Notes: generated from the letters alone by a model not told the origin. 64,000 nucleotides of DNA from Holacanthus passer (GCA_025331565.1 JAFREQ010000011.1:15148001-15212000), one strand, 5' to 3'; shown: positions 48,231 to 60,983, counted from the stretch's first letter. A program made the numbers and translations.

Positions 48231-50482
48231 ATTTAGGCTATTTAGGCTCTGTCTGCTTTCATAGCCCCCTTACCATCCAACCGTGTCCTCTGATCCACAT
48301 CAATGACAGATAATCCAGCAGGACTGCGCTATGCTGTGTAGTAGATCTACTATCATGCCTTTTACCTATCGGGGTCATGACATCATCATCATCGCCTGAT
48401 AGCAGGTATGACTGGTGTCCTATCGTGGCATGATTGAAATGAATTGAACAGGGAGCATTAAAAGAGTCCTTGAGAACAGGGGACACCTTATTCGCTTCCT
48501 GGGAAATTGATGAGAGGAGAAAGTCACCTTCATGTTATCATTACGACGTTGGTTACGAACCATGACTCACGTGAGTGCAGCCGCTGGTGAAATAGGGTAG
48601 CGTGGTGCTGCTCAGCTCACGGCTTTCACGGCTCAGGGTGACATAGATGCCACTCTCTCTGCAGCTCTCCCCGTTTGATTTCATCCACTAAAGAAAACTG
48701 GGCTAAAACATCAGCAGTGCCTCTCCCCTCCCTCTCAAGCCACGGTGTTCTGATCAGATATTTAAAATGTGTCTTAAAGGCATCTGTATATACCTCACCC
48801 ACCCATCCACCCTGCCCTCACTGATGCCCAGCTCCCTTGCTTTAGCCCTCTCTACAGCAGTGGCCTGCTTCTTGGGCAGACACTTTGAATTATTCATAGA
48901 ATCAAGTCGCTCTAAGCAGTGGATCGGCTATGGTTTGCTGTCGTGCACCCACATATGTACAGTACAGCAGAATGATGAAGTAAGATCAAGATTTTCACAT
49001 ATGCTAATGTGGGCCGCATGTTGTCTCCGCCTGGATCTTTGCTGCATTTTTAGCGCAGGACCCGAGAGTTTTTCTTTGTTGTGATGTGATTATATTTTTT
49101 GTGTAAGTAGGTACTCTGATTTCTCCAGATTGGTATACAAAGTCTTTACTGTGAAGATGTTAAAATCTTTACAGTAAAGCTGTGGGAAACTACAGAGGTT
49201 ACACTGGTCTGACGGTTAATTCATTCAGCTCATATCTGCAGAATGAGGACATGACTCCATCTAGTGGTGGAGACATGTAGCAAGGCTTTGAAAAAGGTGA
49301 TACAATGTCAAATAACTCCACTTATCCCCCTTTCATCCAGACTGTAAATTTCAAGTTCTTTTTTTTTTTTTTTACTAAATATAGTTTTATATGCCTGATT
49401 ACAAATTATCCAAGACCAAAATAAAAGTGGGATGGTCTCACAAGAGAAACATTTATTGGATTGGATTCTGCAGCATTTGAAATTTTTGGCAGTCAGGAAC
49501 ACTTAAAGCAAATCTGAGTCTATTCCTCAGTGAGGTTCGCTAATGGACCTTGTGGTCTTTGTCGCAGTTTACCTCCTCTACATCCTGCACTACACTTGCA
49601 CTACCCGTTGGCTTGAGATCGACCTTGCTTCAGACCAAGTGGCCTCTGGTCAAATGGGTGGCCGATTGGATCCTTCCAGCCAGGGTTATTATGGAGCCCT
49701 GTCTCCCAGTTGCTGTGGGAGGGTTGGCGTGCCGTTGTTTAATTACCCTCTCAGGCTCCTGACCTTGTCTGGGACATGTTGATCATCAAATATGCTTGAT
49801 ATTTTCATTGGCAGTCTTTTATTGTGAGTGGTCGAACTGCCTAACTGGCTACTGTAGCCAGCAGTAATATGGAAATTGTGGTCAGTTAATGTGAGTAGTC
49901 TCCTGGCAAAACATGTTGTGGCATTACTTTTTCCTGTGTGTCTTCTCCAGTCTATACAGTCCATTATTGTGATTAATGTAATCCTCTACTAAGAAGACTG
50001 AATGAATGAAAATGCTGTGCTTGACAGCAATTCTTGGCAGTGATCTGGCAGACGGATCTACTCAGCATTATAGCTAGTACCACATTCAATCATTTCTGAC
50101 TGGAAAAACTTGATTAAATCACCACAAACACTTTATGGATATCCTAAAAAAAATATGTCTGTATCATTTCATCTGTATTGAACAGTGTGGCTGTAGCTAT
50201 GTGAACTAATCCTTTTTCCTCATAAGAACATGTGAGATTGATGTTTAACTGCTTTGGCAGGAGTGTAAATTCTTATGATCTTAATGGAGGTGCAGTGTTG
50301 CCCACAGATGTGAAATAGAGCTGGACAGAACAGACTTTGATTAGTATCATATTTTTCTTGTAATGAGAAATATATAATCTAAATAAAACATGAAAATACG
50401 TGTATGATACACTGAGGCTATATTGTTGTGGAAACAAAAACCTCCCCACCGACTGATACAAGTGTGCTGTCTCTCTTTCCAG
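48231..50482 (+). other. kcnab2 intron 1, last part
   Basis: Intronic. A poly-T run lies near 49359-49375. CTCCATCTAGTGG at 49256-49268 is a minus-strand CTCF-like word with one mismatch. The end is a good acceptor, CTGTCTCTCTTTCCAG, at 50467-50482. Confidence 0.5.
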
Positions 50483-50650
50483 AGGCCCTGATTGGTGATA
50501 AACTGTACCCCGTGGTCCCAGTGAAAGAACACCACCACCGGCAGGCTGGCCACACCCCCTCCCTCCTGCCTCCATGTATCCTGAATCGACCACAGACTCC
50601 CCCGCTCGCCTCTCCCTCCGACATGCTGGCTCACCCGGCATGATCTACAG
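50483..50650 (+). CDS. kcnab2 first coding exon of short isoform (CDS 50574-50650)
   Basis: Encodes the N-terminus of Kv-beta-2, the cytoplasmic, NADPH-binding aldo-keto-reductase-fold subunit that assembles as a tetramer under Kv1 channels and aids their trafficking. The exon holds 91 nt of 5' UTR, then ATG at 50574. The 25 codons read MYPESTTDSPARLSLR..GSPGMIY plus two bases (AG), very close to the human KCNAB2 N-terminus. An in-frame TGA at 50496-50498 lies upstream, so 50574 is the first possible start. Its context (TCCATGT) is weak. The acceptor is TTTCCAG and the donor CAG|GTGAGT, phase 2. The catalytic core exons lie outside the window, so the gene is partial here. Confidence 0.95.
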
Positions 50651-52983
50651 GTGAGTTGATGGCTGTTGGATACTGTGTACCCAGGCACAACAAATCACAG
50701 CACAATTAACAGATGATTTGGATTAAGATTGAGTTCATGTAATTGTAATTCTATTACATTATCACACTAGTGCTACTGCACTTTGCCAAGCTGTTTGCTT
50801 AGTAAATGCGACTTTTAGTCTGTGCTGCCGTGTCTGTTGTACAATACCTGATGGAAAAAAAAAAAACACATTTTTTTTTTATAGTTACTCTAATTATCAC
50901 CTAAAAACTCAAGTTAAAACGTTTGGTCATTTACTATTAGGTGAAATTTTTATATGAAGTGTGTTGTGATCTCAACAAAATGAGCCAACACCAGCAGCAA
51001 AAGAATTATTGAAGCGCAACCAAGAATAAATCCACACACGGTCTCTCTTTTACACATACACATTTGCAATTGTTCATATCGCTATCAAGCACATCATTTG
51101 TTTTTATTCCCTGCACTCACATGCAGGCATTTCACAGCACTTTCAAGTTTCCCTCCTGTCCTTGTGTGCTGTAATTACTCAGTGGCAGCAGTGGTATGGA
51201 CACCCATGCTTAATTTGCACAGATTATCTTGCACTCTAACGGTTCACCAGCATGTGGCGCCAGAGACTCATCATCTTGTAAAGCATCTGTTCCACTCTTC
51301 TTCTCAAGCAGCTTTAAGGCTGTGTTTCTCATTGACTCCTTCATAGCCAGATGCAGTGCAGTGGCTGTTAGCGGTATGTTTTGTGAGACTTTACCAAACT
51401 TACCAGACTTAAGTAACACAACAGTAAAAGTGGAAAAGATTTTAACTTTGACATTTTCATTTGTCCTCACTGGGAATATGTGGGACATTAGGACACAGTA
51501 TAGCGGCCTGTTACCAGCTTGTCATTCATAATGTTCCCTAGTTTGCATCCACTACTTTTCCACACATTTTCATCCAAAAGATTAAAATGTTTCATTTTTT
51601 TTCCAGTAGTAACATCATCAAACATCAAATCGTGTGAAGCGTTGCTGCCTTTGTTATTGTGGACATATAGTTATTAAACACAACCCCTCACCAACCCATA
51701 ATGCCTGGGATGGTCATGGAAGCATTGTCAAATATTGACAGTGAAAGTTATGTGATATTGTTCTGTTTTTACTTTGTTCACGCTTCACACATGACCTTAT
51801 GCTTAATTAATTAGAAATCTTCAATTATATTTAGCACAGCTTTCTGCTTCACTTTTCAAGTTGTTTGAGGAAAAGCACTCCATATTAAGCTACGCAGGAA
51901 ACGTTAATGTATGATTTAGTGTCTTTCCTGACACAGAATGATTCCTCTTAAAACTTAGAGGTACAGGAAGAAGAAGGAACTACTGCTTTGCCAAGATGAC
52001 TTACTCTAAACTGTATTTCAATCTTTTTATTATAACTAGCAGTTGCACCAGCAGTGGCTTATACTTGTCTGTACCTTACAAGGAAGTGCTACAATAAAAG
52101 AAAAAAATCCTGTAATCCATAGACTGTAACAATATCTTAAAATATTTTCTTATCTATATTTATCCATAGTATGAATTGAAAGTCATGTTATGAGTATTGA
52201 GAGTGAACACTGTGAGGTCAGGTAGCTGGATGTGATTAAGAAAATATATGGTAATAGTTTTTTTTATTATTTTCAGACCTTAAAAAGTTTATAATTTGTA
52301 CAAACTCCTGGAATATTTTTGTTTTGTCTACAATAGGCCTGCAACTAACTATTATTTTCATTATTGATTAGTCTGCCGATTATTGTCACATTGAATTGAT
52401 TAATCATTTAGTATTTAAAATGTCAAAAAATTGCTAATTTAAATTGCTTCTTTTGTCCAACCAACAGTTCAGAACCTTCATTTACTATCATAAATGAAAA
52501 GCAGCCAATCCGTACATTTTAAGAAGCCGTAATCAGCAAATGTTTGACCTTTTTTTTGCTTGAAAAATAACTAAGGATTTATCCATCAAAATGGTTTTCG
52601 ATCAATTTTCTTTTGATCGACTAATCAATTAATTGACTAATCATTGCAGCTCCTGTCTTCAAACGTGCACAAATAACTGCACTTTTCATGCAGTATAATT
52701 TATTCTACTATATTGGTGAAGACTATAACATGGTTACGTGTTGCGGGCCTGACGTGTCACACTGCTTAGACACCTCTAGCATACATAACATAACATCGTT
52801 TGTAATGCAGTGTTTTCTATTTCCTGCTACTTTACTCTTCCACATTCTGTATCTTTGGCTTACAGTCAGCATCCTTGGTCAGCATAGTGTCTGTATCAAA
52901 TTTTCCCCACTACTAACTTCTTCTTTTTCTTGCTCATGTTAACCAAAGCTTTCCTTTTTCCTCCTTTCCCCTGATGTCTTCAG
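50651..52983 (+). other. kcnab2 intron 2
   Basis: An intron of about 2.3 kb. It carries the family A repeat at 52334-52655 and poly-A/poly-T runs near 50859-50880. No further exon was recognised. Overlapping short frames near 51098-51531 on both strands lack any family resemblance. Confidence 0.85.
52334..52655 (+). mobile_element. MITE-like repeat, family A copy 3 (both ends present)
   Basis: Opens with AGGCCTGCAACTAACTATTA and closes with GACTAATCATTGCAGCTCCT, imperfect terminal inverted repeats. The interior landmarks CCAACAGTTCAGAACC, AGCAGCCAATCC, CAGCAAATGTTTGACC and TTGCTTGAAAAATAACT, and the GATTAATC-like words near both ends, match a very abundant teleost non-autonomous DNA element. 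Confidence 0.75.
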
Positions 52984-53025
52984 CGCTCGTTATGGGAGCC
53001 CCAAACGACAGCTGCAGTTCTACAG
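52984..53025 (+). CDS. kcnab2 42-nt cassette exon
   Basis: Joins to the previous exon in phase 2 to give ..MIY-SARYGSPKRQLQFY plus AG, matching the human KCNAB2 segment GSPKRQLQFYR exactly. The acceptor is CTTCAG and the donor CAG|GTACCT. Its length is 42 nt (14 codons) and both borders are phase 2, so it can be skipped without a frame change. Human KCNAB2 has an isoform lacking 14 residues at this place. The segment lies before the oxidoreductase core and is basic. Confidence 0.95.
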
Positions 53026-56000
53026 GTACCTGTCTGTCTCTGTGTCCACCAATTTGTTGTCGCAGAGCAGGTTTTAGAAGTTGAGCTTTTTCTTTTACGT
53101 TTTTTGTGTCTATGTTTTTGTATTTGTGTGCCGTGTGTATTTATAACATTTTGTTTTTGTTTTATTTCACTATAATAACCTTGCTGTAGAGACTTGCTGT
53201 TCTGTCATTTAAAACCATACATCCATTAGTAAAACCTCTGCAGCATAGATAACACTTATCATCTACTATTTAGCTGGCAATGCACTATCCAGCTTAAACC
53301 TGATAGGGGCGATGATGGATTTTGTTGCAAGGTTGCTCACAAAACCTTTGAATCAACAATATCTGAGTTTTGCTTTTTTTTTTCATTTTTTTTTTTCAGC
53401 AGTGACACTTGAGACGCCTGCTGTCGTTCTTGTCAAACATGTGACTGTAAGAAGCTTTTTTTCTGAACTGATTTCTAGACACTTGTTTTTCCACTTTATC
53501 ATGATTAAGCAGATACCCATTTCCTTTATTCATCATTTCTATATTCAACTGTAAACCTTTTTGACCTCATGGGACTTCAACATGATCTGTCTCGTTCTAA
53601 AAGGCAGAGAGGCCATTGTGATCAGTGTTGGGATGAGATGATGTTCTCTTAGAGAAGGTTTGCTGGTATTCACTCCTCCAGTAGGGAGCCTTTATAGATG
53701 GTCAGTCTTTCTGCCACTTTAGAGTAGGATCATGTTTTATGGTCTCATATCGGGCCGTATTCTGCTGATCTAGTTCTAAAAACCCCTGACTACGTGGATA
53801 TGCTTGTAATACACTCACTATCGGATTTTTTTATCTTGGCGCCTCGCACATTTCTGTCCTTTTAAAGTGCAAACCGTCCCACTAGCTGCTCCCCTGGCCT
53901 ACATAAGGGATCGATTAAGCCCCCTATCTCCGTCTGTCTATCACTCTGACAGCGACAGGCTGATGCTGGGAAGGGAACTTTTATTATTTTCAGTCATCGT
54001 AACACTATAATACACAAACTGTGAAAATATGATTGATGTCTAGTTGACAATATTTCGTTTCGTACTGCTTTGACTCAACCCCATCCTGTCTTTATGATAA
54101 TCATTATCATTTTGTTTGGGGTCTTTTTATGTTCTAGATTGCTTTATTCTCCACACTATTCTGTGTGTCCATGACAAGGTCTCGTCACAGCCATTTCTTG
54201 TTAACCTTCATGATTCTGTACCAAGAACACTTTCAGTGAAGTATTTCCTGCTCTGGCTATCGTTAAATGATTTTACAGTTTTCAAGGGACTGAGTGCTTT
54301 CCGATGATGAAGGTTGTTCACTTCTGACCGCTGCGTTGCTCATTGTATGGATTAGGGAACTTTAGATAATGTAAAAGAAATTCTTAAAGTGCTTCATTTA
54401 TCACATTACGTGGGTCACAGGTATATATACAGTTTAGCATTCTTATGGCTCATATTTCAGCCACTTGAGCTCACTGATTTTTGTTGGAAAAAAATCATTT
54501 AAAAGATGTGAAACAGCAAGCACACACTCAAGTTCTTCTTTGCGTTGCACCCACACAAGAGACAAGTTAAATGTGTATCTTGAAAGCCGCAACTCTTTGA
54601 TTTAAAGAACTGATCTAGGTCGTACCAGTGTATGTGTGTAGTACTGTGCTGTGAGCAAGGAGGTTGGGAAGAGTGAAATATATTGAGGGTGCTGTAATTA
54701 ATCATCGTCTCCTTAGTGGCATTACTGGTTTCATATCTTTTAAACAGCTGTGTCACAATAAGATGCTCACCAGATAGAGAAAAGGGGACAGACTGGATTT
54801 TCAAGTAGGAAAAAGAGAAGAGGGTATTGTAGACTGTCAGCAGACGTTACATACCTATAAACTAAAAAGGGGATTGTTTTGTCAGTAGATTGTGCTGCAA
54901 GAGACACTTTTTTCCAGTAGTTTCAGTCAACACCATCAGATCTGAGATACTACTCACTGGTAACAGTAGATAGAAGCTCATTGTCTTAAGTGGCAAGTGT
55001 TAATTTGAACAGGAACTTGAATCACTGATTAATCAATCCATCAATTTAATACCATTTATCTGGATCCAGGCCGTGTTAATGTAATTAATTATATCATTAG
55101 GAATTACTGTTATAGACTGCTGGGCAGTGCAGGCAACATCGTCCATACTGGTTTTCCAACATACTTTAATACTTTAGACGTATGACAGTGAAACTGGTAT
55201 TGAATTGCATTCTATGTGGTATTAAAAAAGTTTTTTCTGTCTTTTACTTGGTGAACCCTGCAGAAACCCTGAAGAGGCAGAAGGTGAATACCACAGTGAC
55301 GTAGTTTTGATGATGAACGTTTGTTGAGATATTGATATCGCTGACTGTTATTGTACTATAGTTGTATTCACTTATTCAGGTGCTCGACATATCTGCGTTT
55401 AGAGCTCTTTATTAAGTGACACTCTAATTTTGACCTTGATCTGAGCAAAGGCTACTGAGATACAGAGAGATGCTGCAAGGCAGGCTTTACCGATGTGGTT
55501 TTCATAATGCCTCGGTTAGAGAGTTCTTGAACATACATGTGGTTTGCCATTTTCTCTGTGTGTGTATATAAGCTGTGCGTACACTATGTGTTTGCTTGAC
55601 GCTGTGTGTTTGTGTGTGTGTGTCATGTGCACACAACACTCAGGCCCTCATTATTGTCCACCTCTTAGTATTCTTTCCTGTGGAACAACAATCAGAGGCT
55701 TTTAGTGCAAAAGCTTTGGTGAATAATTCAGGGCTGATATTATTTGCTGCGGTTAACAGAAACAAGACGGGCCACTAAACGACATAAATGGATTTCTTCC
55801 ATGAGATCTCACGGGGAGGGGAGGAGGTGAGGTGTTGCTTGTGGTGATAGAGTATGGTCCAAGTGGTGAGGGGAGGGAAGGGATGCACTCTCTTATTCAC
55901 TAATTGGTTTAGACATTTCCTAGTAAGACACTCCCAGTTTGGGTGGACCTGCTTCATCACTGTCTGCAGTGTGTGTTTATAAGAGCAGACTGGCACCCCA

Positions 56001-57670
56001 CAACCTCGCTCATGAGCCGACCCCCAAGAAATCGGGTGAGTTTGAGGAAAGATTAGCACTCATGACCACATCAGGAGTGTGTCTGTTTGCCTGTATGTTT
56101 TTGTGTGTAAGGGGCTGGCAGAGTGAAGAGGGGTGTGTGTGGGTGTGTGGATGCATGCTGCCTAGCTTGAAGTCTCCTCCTTTATTTATGTCTTCTGCCT
56201 CTATGTGAGGAAACCTGCTGTTTGGGAGAACTGTTTGGAAGATTTTAAATTCGTGGGAGAGATCCAAGTTTTGTCATGACATGATGGCGTCAAGGGTTTG
56301 ACAAATTTTTTATTACCTGTGAGAATTTCAAACAGTGTTGGAGTTATTTACAGTCTGTATTTTGTAATAAATACAAGATGTGTTAGATTTAAAATTGGTT
56401 TATTACCACTTGAAATTTTTGTTTTTAAATGCTTTGATGTAAGTGCAACGGTAGCTCTGTGTGCTGTTTTGTACAAAGGCAAATAAAGTGCTGTTAAAGT
56501 GTTGTGTTCGTCAATAGACTTTTAAAGAATCAATAGTCTAGAGCTTATAGTATATTTCAAACTAGCAGTAAAATATCATTTCCTCATTTCCTAGGTGGTT
56601 ACAAAGAAGGTTTCTCAGGGTACAGATTACAAGATAAATTGTCAAGTTATGTCTTTATTTTGATTTTTTAAATTACAAATTTAATTCTTCTTTGACTCTT
56701 ATGAAAATCCAAAGCCTAAAACAATTTCAGAGAACTACAGATAAGAAAGTAAGAAAAAGATTATCCTGAAAGGTAGATTCAGCAAATGTTTTTAATGATT
56801 TTTTTGTTTGTTTGTTTCTGCACACTTTTCTACAGCTGCAACCATTTATTTACAATTTTTATAGAAAAGTTTTATTTTTTCATAGAAATTGTATTTAGAG
56901 TATGTTTACTTAAATAACATTGCTCTGCAGATTGTAGTATTTTGTGTTAATAATATACTAATATAAAATTGCAGTCTCAGTATCATTGCCTTTGCCAGCA
57001 AAGTGGCTTTATGATCAGTGCTCAGTAGTGCATTCAGCATTATTTTCTTGTAGTGATGGTGGACACATTGCTGCCCTCTATTGATTAAATTCACTCTTTG
57101 CCGGCTTGTTTCTTCGAGGAATTTAATAACTCAAGCAAAAATAAGTGTGTATTTAGCAGAAGAGGGAAGGTTTAATGGTTAAAACTTTTTGAAATGGAAA
57201 GGCATTTTGGTTTAAGCTCCCTGAACTCCTGAACCTGAAATGAAGCATAAACCTTCATTAAAGAACTGTGGCAAGTGCATATCGTAAAAGTTGTTTGGGG
57301 ATTCTTTTAGGGCTTGCGCCTGACTATTTCTTCGAGTTCTAATGGATTTGTTGTGCCTTTTTGTGGGACACACAAATTATTTCTGGACTACTCTCAGAAA
57401 GTTTTTCTCTTGGCTCTCCCTCTTAGTCCAGTCGGTCCCCTCCTCTTGCTTGGTGCATGTTTGAATGCCTCCCCTTTGCAGACAGCATGTGCTCTCTTTG
57501 GTCCTGCTCCTTAATCACCAACAAGTCACCTGAAAGCTCCCTATCAGTGTAACCCTGCCATTGTGTACCTGTCAGGGGAGGGTGGTGTGGGGCTCTGTTG
57601 TGCGACTCTGATTACAGGATGCATGGCCGTGTGCTGCCCCAAGCAGGAGAGCTGTTTTTTTTATGGCAGC
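53026..57670 (+). other. kcnab2 intron 3, upstream part
   Basis: Intronic, mostly AT-rich. Poly-T runs lie near 53376-53398 and a (TG)n tract at about 55604-55622. A donor-like CGG|GTGAGT at 56033-56038 follows a short ATG frame, but its phase does not fit the downstream kcnab2 exon. No other exon was recognised. Confidence 0.5.
55590..55622. repeat. (TG)n microsatellite
   Basis: An imperfect TG tract ending in GTGTGTGTGTGTGTC. It lies in kcnab2 intron 3. Confidence 0.8.
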
Positions 57671-57676
57671 AGGTGC

Positions 57677-57794
57677 TATTTAAGGACGTGGCTGTGCCCT
57701 GCCGGCTCCTCGCTCCGTCCGTATCCCTACCTTATTCTTCACTGCACGGGTCGCCTCAGCATCACGAGGAGGAGGAGGAGAACGAGGGGGGGGC
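57677..57794 (+). promoter_or_regulatory. TATA-like proximal promoter and 5' UTR of kcnab2 long form
   Basis: TATTTAAGG at 57677-57685 is followed about 25-35 bases later by a pyrimidine-rich, GC-rich stretch (CTCCTCGCTCCGTCC, 57706-57720) suited to transcription start. A purine-rich GAGGAGGAGGAG leader runs up to the ATG at 57795. No splice acceptor is evident close to the ATG, which fits a first exon rather than an internal one. This is inference from position and composition. Confidence 0.5.
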
Positions 57795-58165
57795 ATGTTT
57801 GCGGGAGGGTATGCTGGTGGCCCCCGGGGGGCTCCCGGCAGGCGCAAGTCCAGTTACTGTCCTCCTGAAAACCTGCAGATCCCCAAACCGGCAGCGCCAA
57901 GCAGCGGTGTTCGGAAGAGCAGCAGCAGTGGCAGTGGCAAGATGCTCTCCATGTCATACAGCGATAGCATCCGGAGCGGGATCAACCGCTACCACTCGGA
58001 CCAGGGGCTGAATCAGCCGCCGGCCAGGCCCCCCGACCAGGCCGAGCTGCAGAGGCTCCGGGAACAGAGAGTGGCCGCTCAGATTAAGAACATGGAAGAC
58101 TTCCTGAAGATGAATGGCCTGGCCCTGGAGGAGTGTGTGTCCTATCAGACAGGCATGAAGTACAG
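57795..58165 (+). CDS. kcnab2 alternative long first coding exon
   Basis: A 371-nt open exon coding 123 residues plus two bases (AG), with donor CAG|GTAAGA. Phase 2 is identical to the cassette exon, so both can join the same next exon. Residues 1-20 are Gly/Arg-rich (MFAGGYAGGPRGAPGRRKSS) and a single Cys lies at 22. Residues 37-60 are Ser-rich. Residues 79-112 look like a charged helix (QAELQRLREQRVAAQ...EDFLKMNGL). The end, SYQTGMKY(R), resembles the TGMKYR and TGMPHR endings of KCNAB1 alternative N-termini just before NLGKSG. Composition is GC-rich and codon-like compared with flanking intron. No upstream in-frame ATG occurs before the TAA at 57681. It could serve as a channel-modulating N-terminus, as in Kv-beta-1, but this is untested. 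Confidence 0.85.
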
Positions 58166-60969
58166 GTAAGAGGGAGGCAGAGACTCGGATACTCCCGAGA
58201 CCTGGACAGAGGGGCTGAGAACCAGCAGGTGAGAGCAGCTTTGTGGTCGAGGGAGGTCAGATACTCGAGGGTCCACTGAACAGGTGTGTGCCATCATATC
58301 GCTGTTTTGTTGAGGTTGAGGCTGGCCTCAGAAATCTGCTATACTATCTACTAACTCCACTGTTTTGTACCTTTTTGCTGTTGATTCTCTTAGCTCAATG
58401 CTCTCATCAAAAACAGATAGGAACATGTTTATGTGTCTTCTCTTTAATATCAGTACAGTCTTCGTCTGTCCTCTGGTCAGACTGCACTCATGCAAAGGTA
58501 CTGGGGCTCAGGTTTTATTTTAATCATCTAGGTCGGTGGCATATTTGCCCAACTATGTGGGAAGGACAGACTGCTCCGTAAGGAGTTACCTGGCCCCTTA
58601 AAATCTCACTCAGACTTTCTTTTCCTTTTCCCCTTCATCGCATAGATAGTGTCCCTTCTTCTCTGGCTGTGCTTCCCTGGTTACTGTCTAAGAATCCTGC
58701 TCCATAAAGAAACAGAAATACTCCCTTCTTTGTATTCAAAGTAGATGTTGATAATATGGATGTAGCCTAATAATAGTAGATTAGATATTGTGTATGATGA
58801 TTTTGGCTGTCATAATATTGTAATATAGGTTTAAATATGTATATATTTTTTTTCTGAGTCACAGTGTTTTCTGAGCTTATTTTAATGTTGAAACTCTGTG
58901 ATGATTAATACTTCCATGTCTTCACCGTCACTGAAAACCATGTATTTCCAAATTTAGTCATTTTTAATTTTTCAGGTAAGTTTTATGGGTTGAAATGAAA
59001 TTAAACATCTCATTGGTTTGTCTGAAAAAGAGCTTTGTCACATAGCTGAAAACAAGGCTGTTTTTCTTTGCTCATATAAGGATGTTTTGGAGAAACCTGG
59101 CTTTCACACAGTCATGCAGAATATTGTCACATTATCATTGATGCGATATCAAGACAGAAATATTGTGATATTTTTGAATTGGTCATTACACCAATCTTTA
59201 GTTCAAAAGTCGATGGTAAAGACTTTAGTTTATATGTTTATGTGTATACATTATTTTGCTTTCTTACTGAGATGCATTCCTAACAAGCATGGAGTACACC
59301 ACCAATACAGACAAGACAAGAGACATAATTAGAAACATTTGCTCCTTTTCTCTGTGCCATCAACTGAATGACAGGAAACCAAACAGGCTATTTTATGGAC
59401 TGTTGCTGTTCAAAGGATTGAGCCATTGCTGCAGGCTTAGCGGCTGTTGTGTTGGCTAATGAGGCCTGCTAAGCTGATGTTGTTATTGTCGTGGACATGG
59501 ATAACTTTCATCACACACAGGCATGGCTGCTGTTGTTTTTGACCTAGACCACGGACCGGAACACAGGGATGGTTGGCGGCTGTTGCCATGTCTGGGGTGA
59601 CCCAAGTTTTACTGCCGTCTACAGGCAGTGTTGTGTGTCACCGCCGCCGTCATGTTACCCTGCCCGTAGTTACCTCCCCGTTGTGTAAAGCTCAGTCACT
59701 GACCCATAACAGGCTTGGGTGCAGCTTTACGAGTGTGCATGGAGAAAGGGAGTTTAATATTGCAAAGAGCATGTGTGGTCCTTCAGTTAGAGCCTTCTAC
59801 AGTAACCAACAGTACTAGTTACATATCATTAACACTAAAGTTGTTTATCTTCGATCAGAAGCTTTGTCTTTTCTTCTGTTCAATCTAATAGATCTAGTAA
59901 CAGATCTAAGTGTAATTTATGTTATTTCTTTGCGATGTTGTATTTAACTCTTGGTATCAGTTCACCCACAAGAGTATTAGCTCATCTAACAGAGGAAATC
60001 CTGCCAGGATCAGCTGTTTCTTGTATCTCGATCGCCCGCAATTCTGTAATTAGTGCTGCAATTGGGCCGGCAGGTACATGCAACCTCTGACTCAAGCTCA
60101 TGATTATTTCAGGTGTGTGGTCAGGAAGGCGGGCCAGCATCGCTACTGAGCCGCATTTAACCATTCTTGTCGCTGCCATCACCTTTTCCAACAAACACTG
60201 GCAAAAAGGTTATATTAGTGTTCCTCTCTTTTTTTTTTTTTTTTTAGCTGTCTGCTCTCTGCACACACACTTACATACTCTTTTTTCATTTGTTTTTAGC
60301 AGACCTGTCAGAACAGGAGATATTATTTTACAAAACTAGAAAAGCACCAGATTCATTTTCCCTTCTCTGAATAAATACAACAGTAAAATTATCATTATAT
60401 TTTTGAGCCACCTTTCCTCTTAGAAATATCCCTCATCATGTGGTTTCGAGATTGTACACATTGTGTCATTTAAATTCAGGAAAACGATTACTCTTTTTCC
60501 ATTATGTTACCCTTGAAACAGAATACTACTACTCAGCAGGCCCATTTGGACACCGGAAAACTTTCCCTAGTGTCCATGTCGTGAGACTGAAAGAGGCAGG
60601 CAGCAGGTAAAGGAGCCAGCTTGAGTTCAGTGAGGCGAGACAGGAAGCTTTGTGTCTCCTGGTCGAGCTATATGGAGGCTGACCGGGGGAGTATAGATTT
60701 CTGGAATGACTTAACACTAATGGACATGGTAATGACTTCCACTTATAGTAGGTGTTCATACGTGCAAAGTTTGACCATAACCTGTTCCCTGATGTACAAT
60801 AAGCCTTTCCTGCTCATTGTTAAACGTTTGATAGACGATTGTGTCTGCTGTCCTTAGAATAAAAGCTTTTTATAACCTGTATGTAATGACATATACCTGA
60901 AAGTTTTATTAACTTTGTTGATATTAGTTAGACTTCTAGTTTTAGTGAAGATGTATTAATGAGGTTTGG
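58166..60969 (+). other. kcnab2 intron following the alternative exon
   Basis: No coding exon was recognised. In particular, nothing encoding the next expected Kv-beta segment (NLGKSGLRVSCLGLG) is found. A poly-T run lies at about 60230-60245. The DNA is otherwise AT-rich and featureless apart from a GC-richer patch around 59560-59680. Confidence 0.6.
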
Positions 60970-60983
60970 CCACTAGGGGTCAG
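60970..60983 (+). promoter_or_regulatory. weak CTCF-like motif
   Basis: CCACTAGGGGTCAG fits the CTCF core CCASYAGRKGGCRS except at one central position (T for G). It is the first of three similar same-strand words within about 830 bases. Confidence 0.3.

Noticed and set aside
50428..50643. 71-aa + frame over the first kcnab2 coding exon
   Set aside because: Reads through the intron/exon border in the wrong frame. The MYPESTT frame matches KCNAB2.
56012..56037. Short ATG exon (MSRPPRNR) before a GTGAGT donor
   Set aside because: Ends in phase 0, which cannot join the phase-2 kcnab2 downstream exon, and there is no promoter-like sequence.
57739..57957. 72-aa minus frame opposite the alternative kcnab2 exon
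   Set aside because: Antisense shadow of the GC-rich coding exon.
57598..58011. 137-aa + frame overlapping the alternative kcnab2 exon
   Set aside because: It is in a different frame from the exon that has the correct phase and the Kv-beta-like ending, so it is a shadow.
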